NCBI GenBank assembly: GCA_036794585.1
Contig: DAIRGH010000002.1
Coordinates: 1-59,378, forward strand
From: WHSW01 sp036794585
GTDB taxonomy: Bacteria; Actinomycetota; Thermoleophilia; Solirubrobacterales; 70-9
Direction of reading: 5' to 3'
DNA length: 59,378 nucleotides
Part shown: one piece after another, positions 23,404-31,595 of the stretch
Numbering within the stretch: position 1 is the first letter of the stretch
Layout of the letters: every line of letters begins with the position of its first letter
Made by a program: the position numbers and the translations under genes
Notes under the pieces: generated by a model
The model's database searches: none
Told to the model about the DNA's origin: nothing
What the model saw: the letters and a program-made list of their open reading frames with translations, nothing else

Positions 23404-23855
23404 CCGGACTCGGCTTCCAGGAGCACCCGTAGCCGGTCGAGCGATCGGCGCGCCTCGCGCCGGCCCGGCGCGGCCGAGAGCAGACTCCCAGCGACCTTGC
23501 CGAGCGCCCCGCCGGGCAGCGCGAACTCGTTCTCGTAGTCAAAGCGCGTGCCGCCGTCCTCCGGCTGGAGCCGGTAGACGACGTTCGCCGTCGAGCCCGC
23601 GGGGCCGTCGCCCTGCCAGCGGGCGAGCCGGGGCTCGTCGGCCTCGACGACCTTCCAGTCGACCTCGAACGACTTGCCGGCCAGGCGCAGCTTCTGGGTA
23701 AACGTGTCGCCCTCGGCGACCGGCCCCGGCTTCGCCTGCGCGACCGAGTCGTGGGTGGTGACCCAGCGCTCGAGCAGGGTCGGATCCATGACCGTCTCCC
23801 AAACCCGCTCGGGCGGGGCGGCGACGACAATCGACTCGCGAACCGACCGGCTCAT
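23400..23855 (-). CDS. SRPBCC (START-like) family protein
   Basis: This 151-residue SRPBCC/polyketide-cyclase-like protein begins MSRSVRESIVVAAPPERVWE, followed by TVMDPTLLERWVTTHDSV and later RFDYENEFALPGGALGKVAG, the standard helix-grip layout with a hydrophobic cavity. These proteins bind small hydrophobic ligands and are often annotated as cyclase/dehydrase or coenzyme Q-binding. Its ATG overlaps the TGA of the upstream NAD-binding gene by 4 bp, so the two are translationally coupled and probably act on the same ligand. Function beyond ligand binding is unknown. Confidence 0.82.
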   Translation of the reverse strand: MSRSVRESIVVAAPPERVWETVMDPTLLERWVTTHDSVAQAKPGPVAEGDTFTQKLRLAGKSFEVDWKVVEADEPRLARWQGDGPAGSTANVVYRLQPEDGGTRFDYENEFALPGGALGKVAGSLLSAAPGRREARRSLDRLRVLLEAESG

Positions 23856-24778
23856 GAGCTCACCGCCGGCTCGTCGGCGTCCACCGCCTCTCCCAGCACC
23901 GCGTCGAGCGGCTTCGGCCGCACGTCGAAGAGCGCCATGCCGCTGGGGTCGGTGACCACCGTCGGCGTCGTCAGTCCCAGGCTGATCTGGGAGGCGACCT
24001 CGGCCGTGCCGGAAGTGACGGCCCCGGCGCCCGCGGCGATAGTCGCCGGGCGGGCGATCTCGGGCGACATCTCGATCCGCAGCGGCGGTCGCCGGCCGAG
24101 CGCGGCGGCCATCTCGTTGACGAGCTCGAGATGCGTGACCACCTGCGGGCCGCCGATCTGTACCTCCCGCCCCGTGGATTCCGGGACGTCGATCGCATCG
24201 CGCAGGTAGCCGACCACATCCTCGGCCCCGATCGGTTGCGTCTCGGTCTCCAACCAGTCGGCCACGGGCATCACCGGCAGGCGCTCGACGATTCCGCGCA
24301 AGAGCTCGTAGGACTCGCTGCCCGGGCCGATGATTATCGCGGCGCGAAAGTACGTGAGCGGCGGCCCGAGCCCCTGCAGGGCCAAAGCGGTGCCGTGCCG
24401 GGCGGTCAGATGCTCGGAGGCCGTCTCGTCGCCGAGGCCGCCTAGGTAGATCACGCGCTTGACCCCGGCGGCCGATGCGGCCTTCGCGAACCGTGCCGCG
24501 GAGGCCCGCTCCGCGTCTCCGTAGTCCTCGCCGGAGTCGATCATGTGGACGAGGTAGTAAGCAACCTCGACGCCTGCGACGGCCTCGTCGACGCCTTCCG
24601 GCGTGGTCAGGTCGGCGACGGCGAGCTGGCAACCGGCCTGGGCGAGCGCCCGCGCGGCATCGGAGTCCGGATCACGCACCAGACAGCGGACGGCGAACCC
24701 GTCGTCGAGCAGGCGCCGAGCCAAGAGGCGCCCAACGAATCCGCTCGCGCCCGTGACCAGGACCGTTCGCGGCGCCAT
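23852..24778 (-). CDS. NAD(P)-binding atypical SDR/NmrA-like protein
   Basis: This 308-residue Rossmann-fold protein has the N-terminal nucleotide motif VLVTGASGFVGRLLARRLLD (GxxGxxG), LVRDPDSDAARALAQAGCQL, VEVAYYLVHMIDSGEDYGDA and KRVIYLGGLGDE. These resemble the YbjT/NDUFA9-type extended SDRs, whose active-site Tyr-x3-Lys is frequently missing; I see none at the usual place. ATG at 24778. It overlaps the SRPBCC gene downstream by 4 bp (ATGA). The conserved-hypothetical gene ends 28 bp upstream on the same strand, giving a probable three-gene operon. It may bind NADPH as a sensor or reduce a quinone-like ligand. Confidence 0.82.
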   Translation of the reverse strand: MAPRTVLVTGASGFVGRLLARRLLDDGFAVRCLVRDPDSDAARALAQAGCQLAVADLTTPEGVDEAVAGVEVAYYLVHMIDSGEDYGDAERASAARFAKAASAAGVKRVIYLGGLGDETASEHLTARHGTALALQGLGPPLTYFRAAIIIGPGSESYELLRGIVERLPVMPVADWLETETQPIGAEDVVGYLRDAIDVPESTGREVQIGGPQVVTHLELVNEMAAALGRRPPLRIEMSPEIARPATIAAGAGAVTSGTAEVASQISLGLTTPTVVTDPSGMALFDVRPKPLDAVLGEAVDADEPAVSS

Positions 24779-24806
24779 CGTCGGCACGTTCCCCGCCCGC
24801 CCGCCG

Positions 24807-25460
24807 CTAAACCGCACCGGGGTCGGCAGAGCCGGGAACCTCGGCCTCGGCGGCGAGCGCGCCGACCCTGGACGGCGGCAGATCGAGGCGCGCGAGCGAG
24901 CGCAGGAAGCCGTTGCATGTGAGCACGTGGATGCGCAGCTGCGTCTGCGCGTAAAGCCAGGCGCCGAATCGGGCAAAGCGGCCCCCGCCCCGGAGCAGCG
25001 GGTAGAAGTTGCGCACCTCGAGCCTGACCCGCACCGTGTCCTCGCGTACCCGTTCGACACAGATTTGCAGCCACCCCTCACCTCGGCCGCGCGCGGCGAC
25101 TAGCAGGCCGCGCTCGATCCGCCACGTCACCGTGCCCGTCCCGGACCCGGTCTCGTACTCGGGCGCATGGAAGCGAAGCAGCGACAGGCGAGGGTGAAGG
25201 AGCACGACCGCGCGATAGTCCTGACCGTAGACGACCCGGATGAGGCCGAGGGTGACCCGGCTGAGGTAGCGCCAGTACGCGCGCGCCAGCCGCTCCAGGT
25301 ACTCGGCGCTCCAGAGCTGGTCGAGCAGCTCGGCGGGCAGCGTCACCTCGGCCTCCTGAACGGAGCCGACCGCGCCCGTCGCCGGCACGCGCTCGGACTC
25401 GCCCGCCTCGATCATTCGAACCGACGCGGGCGTCTTCGCGGACGAGAGCGGTCTTGACAT
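24807..25460 (-). CDS. Conserved hypothetical protein
   Basis: I do not recognise this 217-residue protein. It contains ELLDQLWSAEYLERLARAYW, VTLGLIRVVYGQDYRAVVLL, LLRFHAPEYETGSGTGTVTW, RIERGLLVAARGRGEGWLQI and RVRLEVRNFYPLLRGGGRFA. Together these suggest a mixed alpha-beta protein binding a hydrophobic partner, without a signal peptide or transmembrane helix. Two starts are possible: ATG at 25460, whose codon overlaps the divergent strand at CATG, and ATG at 25415 (MIEAGESERV). It heads the operon with the NAD-binding and SRPBCC genes, so it may take part in the same lipid- or polyketide-like chemistry. Confidence 0.7.
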   Translation of the reverse strand: MSRPLSSAKTPASVRMIEAGESERVPATGAVGSVQEAEVTLPAELLDQLWSAEYLERLARAYWRYLSRVTLGLIRVVYGQDYRAVVLLHPRLSLLRFHAPEYETGSGTGTVTWRIERGLLVAARGRGEGWLQICVERVREDTVRVRLEVRNFYPLLRGGGRFARFGAWLYAQTQLRIHVLTCNGFLRSLARLDLPPSRVGALAAEAEVPGSADPGAV

Positions 25461-25509
25461 GGCTTTCGCCGTGATCCTCGGGGGTAATCTGATCGCCGTG
25501 GCAGGTGCT

Positions 25510-26772
25510 GTGCGCAACAGGATGACCGCATTCGGCGCCGCGCTGGTGGCGCTGGTGGCGTTCGGCGGCTCGGTGAGCGCCTCGCCGGCGCCCACAGGCG
25601 GTCAGCTCAAGCCCGGCGTGCGCGAGGTGATCTTCGTCGGCAACAACTGGGAGGGCACCGCCGACGTGCTGCGCTCCCACGGCAGGTACGGGCGGATCGC
25701 GCGGATCAACATCATCCCCGACTTCGACGAGCGGATGATGGAGATCGCCACCAACCCGGTCGACCTGGGCTACTTCCTCGGCATCCGCGAGCTGGTCGGC
25801 GAGGGCAACGACCAGTTCGTCGACGACATGTACACGACCCCCGACGGCCGGCTGCTGATCGTCTCGCGGCCGAGCTTCAAGGATGTCGTGGGACTCGACC
25901 TCGACTCGGGCAAGGTCGTCTGGCGCTTCGAGGTCGCCGGCCAGCGCTCCGACCACATGGCGGTCTCCCCCAACGGCAGGCAGGTGGCGGTCTCCGCCTC
26001 GACCGGCAACGTCGTCCACGTGCTCGACACCGCCACCGGACAGGAGGTGGGCCGGTTCGAGTCGGGCGACTCGCCGCACGAGAACACCTACTCCAAGGAC
26101 GGCGATCGGATCTATCACGCCAGCATCGGCCTCGTCTATACGCCCGCCGACCAGCCGACCGTCGACACGAGCAAGGGCGACCGCTGGTTTCAAGTCGTCG
26201 ACGCGCACACGTTCGAGATCCTCGAGCGCCTGGACATGGGCCAGAAGCTCGCCGAGGCCGGCTATCCGGACATGAGCTCGGCGGTGCGCCCGATGGCGAT
26301 CACGCGAAACGAGAACAAGGTCTACTTCCAGGTCTCCTTCTTCCACGGGTTCGTCGAGTACAGCTTCAAGCAGGACCGCGTCACCCGGGTCGCCAACCTG
26401 CCGATCTCCGAGGAGGCGCAGCAGCTGTCGCGCGAGGAGTACCTGCTCGACTCCGCCCACCACGGGATCGCGCTCAGCGGCGACGGCAGGCGGCTGTGCG
26501 TCGCGGGCACGATGTCCGACTACGCGGCGATCGTCTCGCGCAAGTCGTTGCGCTACAAGCAGCTCGAGCTCGGCGAGAAGCCCTACTGGTCGACGACCAG
26601 CGCCGACGGCAAGCGCTGCTACGTCTCCTGGAGCGGCACCGACTCGATCTCGGTGATCTCCTACCGCCGGCGCAAGGAGATCGCCCACATCGAGGTCGGC
26701 GACCACCCGCAGCGCGTCCGCACCGGCTACGTGCGCCGGAGCTGGATCCACGCGCAACAGGCCGGCAACTAG
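25510..26772 (+). CDS. Secreted YncE-like beta-propeller protein
   Basis: This exported protein of about 420 residues is built from seven-bladed propeller repeats of the YncE/lactonase type: VDDMYTTPDGRLLIVSRPSF, HMAVSPNGRQVAVSASTGNV, VVHVLDTATGQEVGRFESGD, GIALSGDGRRLCVAGTMSDY and YWSTTSADGKRCYVSWSGTD. The preferred start is GTG at 25510, giving a normal signal peptide (VRNRMTAFGAALVALVAFGG, cleavage after VSA). An in-frame ATG at 25459 would place 17 extra hydrophobic residues before the basic RNR. Extracellular or periplasmic; such propellers bind ligands or partners, and the substrate is unknown. It is convergent with the methyltransferase, overlapping 4 bp. Confidence 0.82.
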   Translation: MRNRMTAFGAALVALVAFGGSVSASPAPTGGQLKPGVREVIFVGNNWEGTADVLRSHGRYGRIARINIIPDFDERMMEIATNPVDLGYFLGIRELVGEGNDQFVDDMYTTPDGRLLIVSRPSFKDVVGLDLDSGKVVWRFEVAGQRSDHMAVSPNGRQVAVSASTGNVVHVLDTATGQEVGRFESGDSPHENTYSKDGDRIYHASIGLVYTPADQPTVDTSKGDRWFQVVDAHTFEILERLDMGQKLAEAGYPDMSSAVRPMAITRNENKVYFQVSFFHGFVEYSFKQDRVTRVANLPISEEAQQLSREEYLLDSAHHGIALSGDGRRLCVAGTMSDYAAIVSRKSLRYKQLELGEKPYWSTTSADGKRCYVSWSGTDSISVISYRRRKEIAHIEVGDHPQRVRTGYVRRSWIHAQQAGN

Positions 26773-27668
26773 CGCTTCTCGAACACGAGCCGGAAGTGGT
26801 CGAGTAGCTCGCGCTCGAAGCAGACGCCGTTCGCGCTCACGCCCGAGGTGAACGCGAGCCGGAAGTCGCGGCTGGTCAGCCATTTCGGGACCAGGCGCAG
26901 CTTCATCAGCCGCTTTTCCCAGCTCGGCTCGGCAAAGCGCTTGCGCCACTGCTTGATCGTCTCGATGTAGTCGAGCCGGCCGCTTGACTTCTCGACCAAC
27001 CGGAAGTCGGGCTCGGCCGCGCGCTCGATCTGCTCGGCGCCGAATGGAAGCAACGAGCCCGGGAACTGGTAGGTCAACAGCGCCAGGTACCAGCCGTCGG
27101 AGTCGCGCGGGGCATCGATCGAGACCTCGTCGAGCGGGATCATGTTGCGCCCGAAGACCATTGTCTGCAGGTAGAAGCGCCCCTTGTCGGGCAGCAGACC
27201 GGCGACGTTTGCGAACAGGTCGCGGTAGACCTCGTCCTGGCGTCCCGCCGCGTGCTCCTCGGGTGAGCAGAAGTGCTCGAAGGCACCGAGACTGGCGACG
27301 GCGTCAAACGCGCCGAACGTCTCGCGCGTCACCGTGCGCGCGTCCTGGATCTGCGCGTCGAGCCCGTGACGCCGGCAGGCCTCGGCCTGCGCCGAGGACA
27401 GCGTCACGCCGACCCCGCTGCCGTCGCGCTCGCGGATGAAGTTCAGCAGCGGCCCCCAGCCGCAGCCGAGGTCGAGCACGCGCCGGTCGGGCCCGATCCC
27501 GATCTGCTCCGCGACGTATTCGTGCTTTCGCCGCTGCGCCTGCTCGAGGCTGAGCGAGAAGTCGCCGTCGTACTTGGCGCCGGAGAAGTCGCCCAGCTCG
27601 CCGAGGCTGAGCCGGAAGATCCGGTCGATCAGCGAGTAGGTGAACTCCATGTCCGCGCGCTCTGCCAC
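26769..27668 (-). CDS. Cyclopropane-fatty-acyl-phospholipid synthase-like methyltransferase
   Basis: This 299-residue class I SAM-dependent methyltransferase is related to CFA synthase and mycolic-acid cyclopropane synthases. It has RKHEYVAEQIGIGPDRRVLD leading into the SAM motif VLDLGCGWGPLL (G-rich loop near residue 70), GVTLSSAQAEACRRHGLD, DAVASLGAFEHF (the EHF/EHV active-site block) and a long C-terminal region with TIKQWRKRFAEPSWEKRLMK. It is shorter than the 380-residue E. coli Cfa and lacks the N-terminal domain, like the mycobacterial CmaA group. It probably modifies unsaturated lipid acyl chains. It is convergent with the propeller gene (4-bp overlap). Confidence 0.85.
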   Translation of the reverse strand: MAERADMEFTYSLIDRIFRLSLGELGDFSGAKYDGDFSLSLEQAQRRKHEYVAEQIGIGPDRRVLDLGCGWGPLLNFIRERDGSGVGVTLSSAQAEACRRHGLDAQIQDARTVTRETFGAFDAVASLGAFEHFCSPEEHAAGRQDEVYRDLFANVAGLLPDKGRFYLQTMVFGRNMIPLDEVSIDAPRDSDGWYLALLTYQFPGSLLPFGAEQIERAAEPDFRLVEKSSGRLDYIETIKQWRKRFAEPSWEKRLMKLRLVPKWLTSRDFRLAFTSGVSANGVCFERELLDHFRLVFEKR

Positions 27669-27705
27669 GCGTGGAACCTAACTGTCGCTGGCGGCGGGCG
27701 GCGAC

Positions 27706-28287
27706 TCAGCCCACGGCTTCGGCGATCAGCACCGCGAGCCCGAACACGAACGCGAGCACCGCGATCGCCCCCACGACCTTCACCGGCGGCCCGCCGTGGA
27801 TGCCGGTCTCGTGCACCGCGCAATGGCCCTTGCCGCGGGCGAGCAGCCAGCGGTTGACAGGAACCGCGAATGCGCCGGCGATCACCAGGGCGAAGGCGAG
27901 ACTGCCCCAGAAGAGCAGATCTCCGAGCTCGGCCTCGAGCGCGCCCGGGATCGCGACCACGATCAGGTTGTCGACGATCTCCATCACCGCGATCGAGAGC
28001 GTGTCGGAGGCGAGCGCGATCGGGACCACCGCGGCGACCGCGAGGCCCGCCCGGAGCAGCGGCCAGCTGGTCAGGCTGTAGCCGAAGACGAACGCCAGGA
28101 CGACCGCGAGCGCGATCGTCGCCAAATCCGAGAAGCCGAGTGCGGTGCCGATCGCCATCCCGGCGACCTCGCCGATCGCACAGCCGGTGAGGCAGTGAAG
28201 GGTGGCGCTCAGCGCCAGCGCGGTGAGCGCGCTGCCACCGCTCGGCAGGGCGTGATCGTGGTCGTGATCGGCAACGTGAGCCTCCAT
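27706..28287 (-). CDS. DUF4396 membrane protein with His-rich N-terminus
   Basis: This 193-residue integral membrane protein has an HDHDH-containing N-terminus (EAHVADHDHDHALPSGG), then TLHCLTGCAIGEVAGMAIG, and about five or six helices (DLATIALAVVLAFVFGYSLT, VAAVVPIALASDTLSIAVME, LLFWGSLAFALVIAGAFAVP, VVGAIAVLAFVFGLAVLIAE). This matches DUF4396 proteins, which are often found with copper genes. The HxHxH tract and the CLTGC motif are plausible metal ligands. ATG at 28287 is chosen; an in-frame ATG at 28308 lies in the middle of a perfect palindrome. That palindrome is CsoR-like, which suggests control by copper or another soft metal. Confidence 0.75.
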   Translation of the reverse strand: MEAHVADHDHDHALPSGGSALTALALSATLHCLTGCAIGEVAGMAIGTALGFSDLATIALAVVLAFVFGYSLTSWPLLRAGLAVAAVVPIALASDTLSIAVMEIVDNLIVVAIPGALEAELGDLLFWGSLAFALVIAGAFAVPVNRWLLARGKGHCAVHETGIHGGPPVKVVGAIAVLAFVFGLAVLIAEAVG

Positions 28288-28299
28288 TCGGCCGAGATC

Positions 28300-28316
28300 A
28301 TACCCCATGGGGGTAT
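28300..28316. promoter_or_regulatory. CsoR/RcnR-like operator palindrome
   Basis: The site is ATACCCC-ATG-GGGGTAT, a perfect 7-bp inverted repeat with a 3-nt centre, 12 bp upstream of the DUF4396 start codon. The G/C tracts flanked by TA are the hallmark of CsoR-family operators, which sense copper, nickel, formaldehyde or persulfide. No csoR gene is in the window, so the regulator must be elsewhere. Confidence 0.6.
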
Positions 28317-28423
28317 CGCTGTGAATGATCGACGTCAGCGATCTTGCGAGGTGCCAGGACCGCGAGGCTTTCCGCTTCTGAGCAACCGCGGCCGAACACG
28401 ACGCGTGTCTAACCTTTCTCGAC

Positions 28424-29539
28424 GTGACGACGACGTCGACCATTTCCTCAGTCGAGGAACGCGACCTGCTCGAGCGCGCGGGGCGCGGCGACGAGGCCGC
28501 GTTCCAGAGCCTGGTCGAGCGCCATCGCGGCGAGCTGCACGCGCACTGCTACCGGATGCTGGGCTCGGTGCACGACGCCGAGGACGCGCTCCAGGACGCG
28601 CTGCTGCGCGCCTGGCGCGGGCTGCCTCGCTTCGAGGGTCGCAGCTCGCTGCGCGCCTGGCTCTACCGGATCGCGACCAACGCCTGCCTCGACATGATCG
28701 CCCGGCGGCCGAAGCGGCTGCTGCCCGTCGATCACGGTCCGCCGAGCGATCCCGAGCAGGGGCCCCGGGACCCGCTGGTCGAGGCGGTCTGGGTCGAGCC
28801 CTACCCCGACGAGCAGATCGGCGTCGAGGACGGCCTCGCCGCACCCGAGGCGCGCTACGAGCAGCGCGAAGCGGTCGAGCTCGCCTTCATCGCCGCGCTG
28901 CAGCACCTGCCGCCGCGCCAGCGCGCCGTGCTGATCCAGCGCGAGGTGCTCGGGTTCTCCGCCAAGGAGGTCGCCAAAGCGCTCGACTCGACCACGGCCT
29001 CGGTGAACAGTGCGCTGCAGCGAGCGCGCAAGACGCTCGACGACAAGCTGCCGGAGCGCAGCCAGCAGGCGACCCTGCGCGCGCTCGGCGACAAGGGCCT
29101 GGCCGAGGTGGTCGACGGCTACGTCAACGCGTGGCAGGCCGGGGACGTCGACGCCGTCGTCGCGATGCTGACCGAGGACGCCGCCTTCACCATGCCGCCG
29201 ATGCGCACCTGGTTCGGCGGCCGCGACCAGATCGCCACCTTCCTCGCGGGCTATCCGCTCAACGGCGTGTGGAAGTGGAAGCCGTTGCGCGTCAACGCCA
29301 ACGGCCAGCCCGCACTCGCCTTCTACAGCTGGGACGACGACGCGGGCTGTTTCGTGCCGTTCGCGCTCAACGTGCTCACGTTGCGCGGCGACAAGATCAG
29401 CGAGGTCGACGCCTTCATCACCCGCTCCACCGAGGACCCGGACCCCGAGGTGCTCGCGCGGATGCCCGAGCAGGCCTTCGACGCGAGCCGGCTCGCGGCG
29501 GCGTTTGAGAACTTCGGCTTGCCGGGCCGCCTGGACTGA
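28424..29539 (+). CDS. ECF sigma factor with C-terminal SnoaL domain (SigG-like)
   Basis: This 371-residue extracytoplasmic-function sigma factor has region 2 with AAFQSLVERHRGELHAHCYR, LGSVHDAEDALQDALLRAWR and GRSSLRAWLYRIATNACLDM, and region 4 with LQHLPPRQRAVLIQREVLGF, SAKEVAKALDSTTASVNSAL. From about residue 230 a SnoaL/NTF2-like domain follows (VVDGYVNAWQAGDVDAVVAM, FGGRDQIATFLAGY). The layout and length match the SigG-type ECF group, in which the C-terminal domain replaces an anti-sigma factor and is thought to sense a small ligand. GTG at 28424 is used; no Shine-Dalgarno is visible. Its promoter region contains the CsoR-like palindrome 108 bp upstream, but the two may be unrelated. Confidence 0.87.
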   Translation: MTTTSTISSVEERDLLERAGRGDEAAFQSLVERHRGELHAHCYRMLGSVHDAEDALQDALLRAWRGLPRFEGRSSLRAWLYRIATNACLDMIARRPKRLLPVDHGPPSDPEQGPRDPLVEAVWVEPYPDEQIGVEDGLAAPEARYEQREAVELAFIAALQHLPPRQRAVLIQREVLGFSAKEVAKALDSTTASVNSALQRARKTLDDKLPERSQQATLRALGDKGLAEVVDGYVNAWQAGDVDAVVAMLTEDAAFTMPPMRTWFGGRDQIATFLAGYPLNGVWKWKPLRVNANGQPALAFYSWDDDAGCFVPFALNVLTLRGDKISEVDAFITRSTEDPDPEVLARMPEQAFDASRLAAAFENFGLPGRLD

Positions 29540-29600
29540 GCGATGAGTTTCGGCCGCTCGGGCGGTCTATAGGTCGAACCCGAGAAACGGAGGAAGCACG

Positions 29601-29978
29601 ATGCTCGCAAACAGCAAGGCGTTCAGCGGCTTTTCGGTCCCCGATGTGACCGAAGCGCAGAAGTTCTACGGCGAGACGCTCGGCCTGGAAACGGAGGTGG
29701 AGAACGGGATTCTCTTCCTGCATCTCGCCGGCGGCCACAACGTGCTCGTCTACCCCAAGTCCGACCACGAGCCGGCCACGTTCACAGTGCTCAACTTCCC
29801 CGTCGACGACATCGAGACGAGCGTCGACACGCTGTTCGACCGCGGCATTCGGTTCGAGCGCTACGAGGGGACCGAGATAGAGACCGACGAGAAGGGCATC
29901 TTCCGCGGCGGGGGGCCGTTGATCGCGTGGTTCAAGGACCCCGCGGGCAACGTGCTCTCGGTGCTTCAGAACGACTGA
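29601..29978 (+). CDS. VOC (glyoxalase/bleomycin resistance) family protein
   Basis: This 125-residue single-module vicinal oxygen chelate protein reads SKAFSGFSVPDVTEAQKFYG, ETLGLETEVENGILFLHLAG, TVLNFPVDDIETSVDTLFDR and LIAWFKDPAGNVLSVLQND, giving the two beta-alpha-beta-beta-beta motifs. The usual C-terminal metal ligand is replaced, since the glyoxalase E/H is not at its usual place in the DPAGN block, so it may bind ligand without metal. A strong GGAGGAA lies 6-7 bases upstream of ATG 29601. It follows the sigma factor by 61 bp on the same strand and may be co-transcribed. A strong hairpin sits just downstream. Confidence 0.85.
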   Translation: MLANSKAFSGFSVPDVTEAQKFYGETLGLETEVENGILFLHLAGGHNVLVYPKSDHEPATFTVLNFPVDDIETSVDTLFDRGIRFERYEGTEIETDEKGIFRGGGPLIAWFKDPAGNVLSVLQND

Positions 29979-29982
29979 GCCG

Positions 29983-30030
29983 GGACCGGACCGCCGGCGC
30001 GCGGGTTGATTAGCCGGCTAGGTCCGGTCC
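29983..30030. terminator. Strong hairpin between convergent genes, probable bidirectional terminator
   Basis: GGACCGGACC (29983-29992) pairs perfectly with GGTCCGGTCC (30021-30030). Just inside, GCCGGC (29993-29998) pairs with GCCGGC (30013-30018), leaving a 14-nt loop and a TA bulge. It lies between the VOC gene and the stop of the GGDEF gene. There is no U-tract on either side, as is common for high-GC actinobacterial terminators. Confidence 0.6.
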
Positions 30031-31103
30031 TATGGCCCAGTTCTTGCGGATCGCTCACCAGCCTGCGCCGGGGCTTCAGCACCGGCTGGTGGCTTACCGC
30101 GCACGACCTCCTTGGCAAGCTCGACGAGGCCGTCGAAGCGACGCTGGGGCGGGATCTCGACGATCACCCGTCCGCCGCCCCTCCGCGTCGCCTCACGCAG
30201 CGCTTCCTTGGCCGCTGCGAGAAGATGGCCCGCCGAATCGCCGCTTGACCACTCGGCCACCCCGATCGACACCCCGACCTGCGCTCCAGTCTCCTCGCCG
30301 ATCGCCCCCGTAGCCGCCGCCCAGAGGCGGTCGGCGACCTGCAGCGCGGCCCGCCCGCCGGTTTCGGGGAACATGACCAGGAAGCTCTCACCGTCGAAGC
30401 GAGCGACGAGGTCGTAGCGCCGCGCGCTGTCGATCAGCGCCGGGCCGACGGCGCCCAGCACTCTGGTTGCCTCGAGCTGACCTCGGCTTCCGGCCAGGGG
30501 CTCGAGCCCGTCCAGGTTGACAAAGCAGCACGAGAGCCGGTGGCCCTGGCGTTGTGATCGCAGGATCTCGGCGGCCAGCGCCTCCTGGATGCTGCGTTGG
30601 TCGAGGCAGCCGGTGAGCTCGTCCCGGCCCGAGGAGGCGAGTACCGCCGCCAGGCCCTCGCCGTTCCCGATGCAGAGCGCCGCCATGCGGGCATAGGACT
30701 CGGCGGTCCACAGCAGCTCCTCGTCGGCAAGGCGGGGGGCGATGGCGAAGCCGCCGTACAGCGCCCCGGTGACCTCCTGTCCGTACCTCACGGGGGTGGC
30801 GACGGCGACGGCCAGGGGGGAACCGTCGCCGTCGGCCGATCTGTCGATCGCGGCCTGGGCATCGGCGCGCAGGGCGCGTCCGAGAAAACTTCCGCTGACA
30901 CTTGGGACCGCCGGGTCGCCGTCTCGGCCCCAGGCAGCGAGCATGCGAGGCCGCCCTCCGCCGTTGCCCTTGAGCAGCACCGCGGTGTCCGCGCCGACGG
31001 CGTTGACGAAGAACTGCAACAGGACGTCGAAGGCGCGATTGCGCGCTCCGCGCCGCGGGCGGCGGTTCTGCTGGGTCGGGATCTCCGGTGGGCGAGTGGC
31101 CAT
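30030..31103 (-). CDS. GAF-like plus degenerate GGDEF domain protein
   Basis: This 357-residue cytoplasmic protein has a GAF-like domain at about residues 20-170 (AFDVLLQFFVNAVGADTAVL, VAVATPVRYGQEVTGALYGG), then a GGDEF fold starting SGRDELTGCLDQRSIQEALA. The catalytic motif reads RFDGESFLVMF instead of GGDEF, so the invariant metal and base residues are altered. The inhibitory RxxD site is kept as RRYD five residues before it. This looks like a c-di-GMP receptor and not a synthase. ATG at 31103 is chosen (MATRPPEIPTQQ); an upstream TTG at 31211 is possible. It is convergent with the VOC gene, sharing the hairpin. Confidence 0.82.
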   Translation of the reverse strand: MATRPPEIPTQQNRRPRRGARNRAFDVLLQFFVNAVGADTAVLLKGNGGGRPRMLAAWGRDGDPAVPSVSGSFLGRALRADAQAAIDRSADGDGSPLAVAVATPVRYGQEVTGALYGGFAIAPRLADEELLWTAESYARMAALCIGNGEGLAAVLASSGRDELTGCLDQRSIQEALAAEILRSQRQGHRLSCCFVNLDGLEPLAGSRGQLEATRVLGAVGPALIDSARRYDLVARFDGESFLVMFPETGGRAALQVADRLWAAATGAIGEETGAQVGVSIGVAEWSSGDSAGHLLAAAKEALREATRRGGGRVIVEIPPQRRFDGLVELAKEVVRGKPPAGAEAPAQAGERSARTGP

Positions 31104-31258
31104 GGGCGAACGAACGTCGTCACCATCCGAGGCCGTCGCCCTGGGCCATCCCGATGACCGTGGGGCCCGTCCGGGGAGATAGAGCGAACCGTCAGACCGC
31201 TGAGCCAGCAACTCGTCGGGCCGCTGACGTCAGAGTAGCGAACTCCTCAGGGCAAGGG

Positions 31259-31558
31259 TCAGCTCAGAACGTCCGCGTACTCGTCGATCGCGGCGGCGGT
31301 GATCAGATACCGATCTCGGAGCTCGCGTGTCTCGAGCTCGACCGTCTCCGCGAGCATGCGCAGCTCGTCGGCCAGCGGCGGCTCGTCGACGCCGTCCGAG
31401 GCCGATCCCGGGGACCCGTCGCCGATTCGATCCGCTACACCGCGCGAAACGGTCGCAAGCTCGGTCGCCGCCCCGACGTACGTCTGCGCCGATTCGGACC
31501 ACCCCTTGGCTGCGACCACCCACGCCCGCATCGCCCGCGCGTCGCCTTCGTTCAACAT
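31259..31558 (-). CDS. Small hypothetical protein
   Basis: This 99-residue, Ala- and Glu-rich, predicted helical protein begins MLNEGDARAMRAWVVAAKGW, continues SESAQTYVGAATELATVSRG, and ends with LADELRMLAETVELETRELR. I do not recognise the family. It resembles small WXG100-like or helical-bundle proteins only in composition. The start is well supported: AGAAGGAGG lies six bases before ATG 31558. No membrane segment or signal. It is divergent from the YbcI gene and separated from the GGDEF gene by 155 bp in which I see no feature. Confidence 0.65.
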   Translation of the reverse strand: MLNEGDARAMRAWVVAAKGWSESAQTYVGAATELATVSRGVADRIGDGSPGSASDGVDEPPLADELRMLAETVELETRELRDRYLITAAAIDEYADVLS

Positions 31559-31595
31559 GACGCGCCTCCTTCTGCAATCTCTCAGGGGCGCGGCG

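Noticed and set aside
28424..29539. A separate anti-sigma gene for the ECF factor
   Set aside because: The gene after it encodes a VOC protein with no anti-sigma features; the C-terminal SnoaL domain is the usual substitute in this group.
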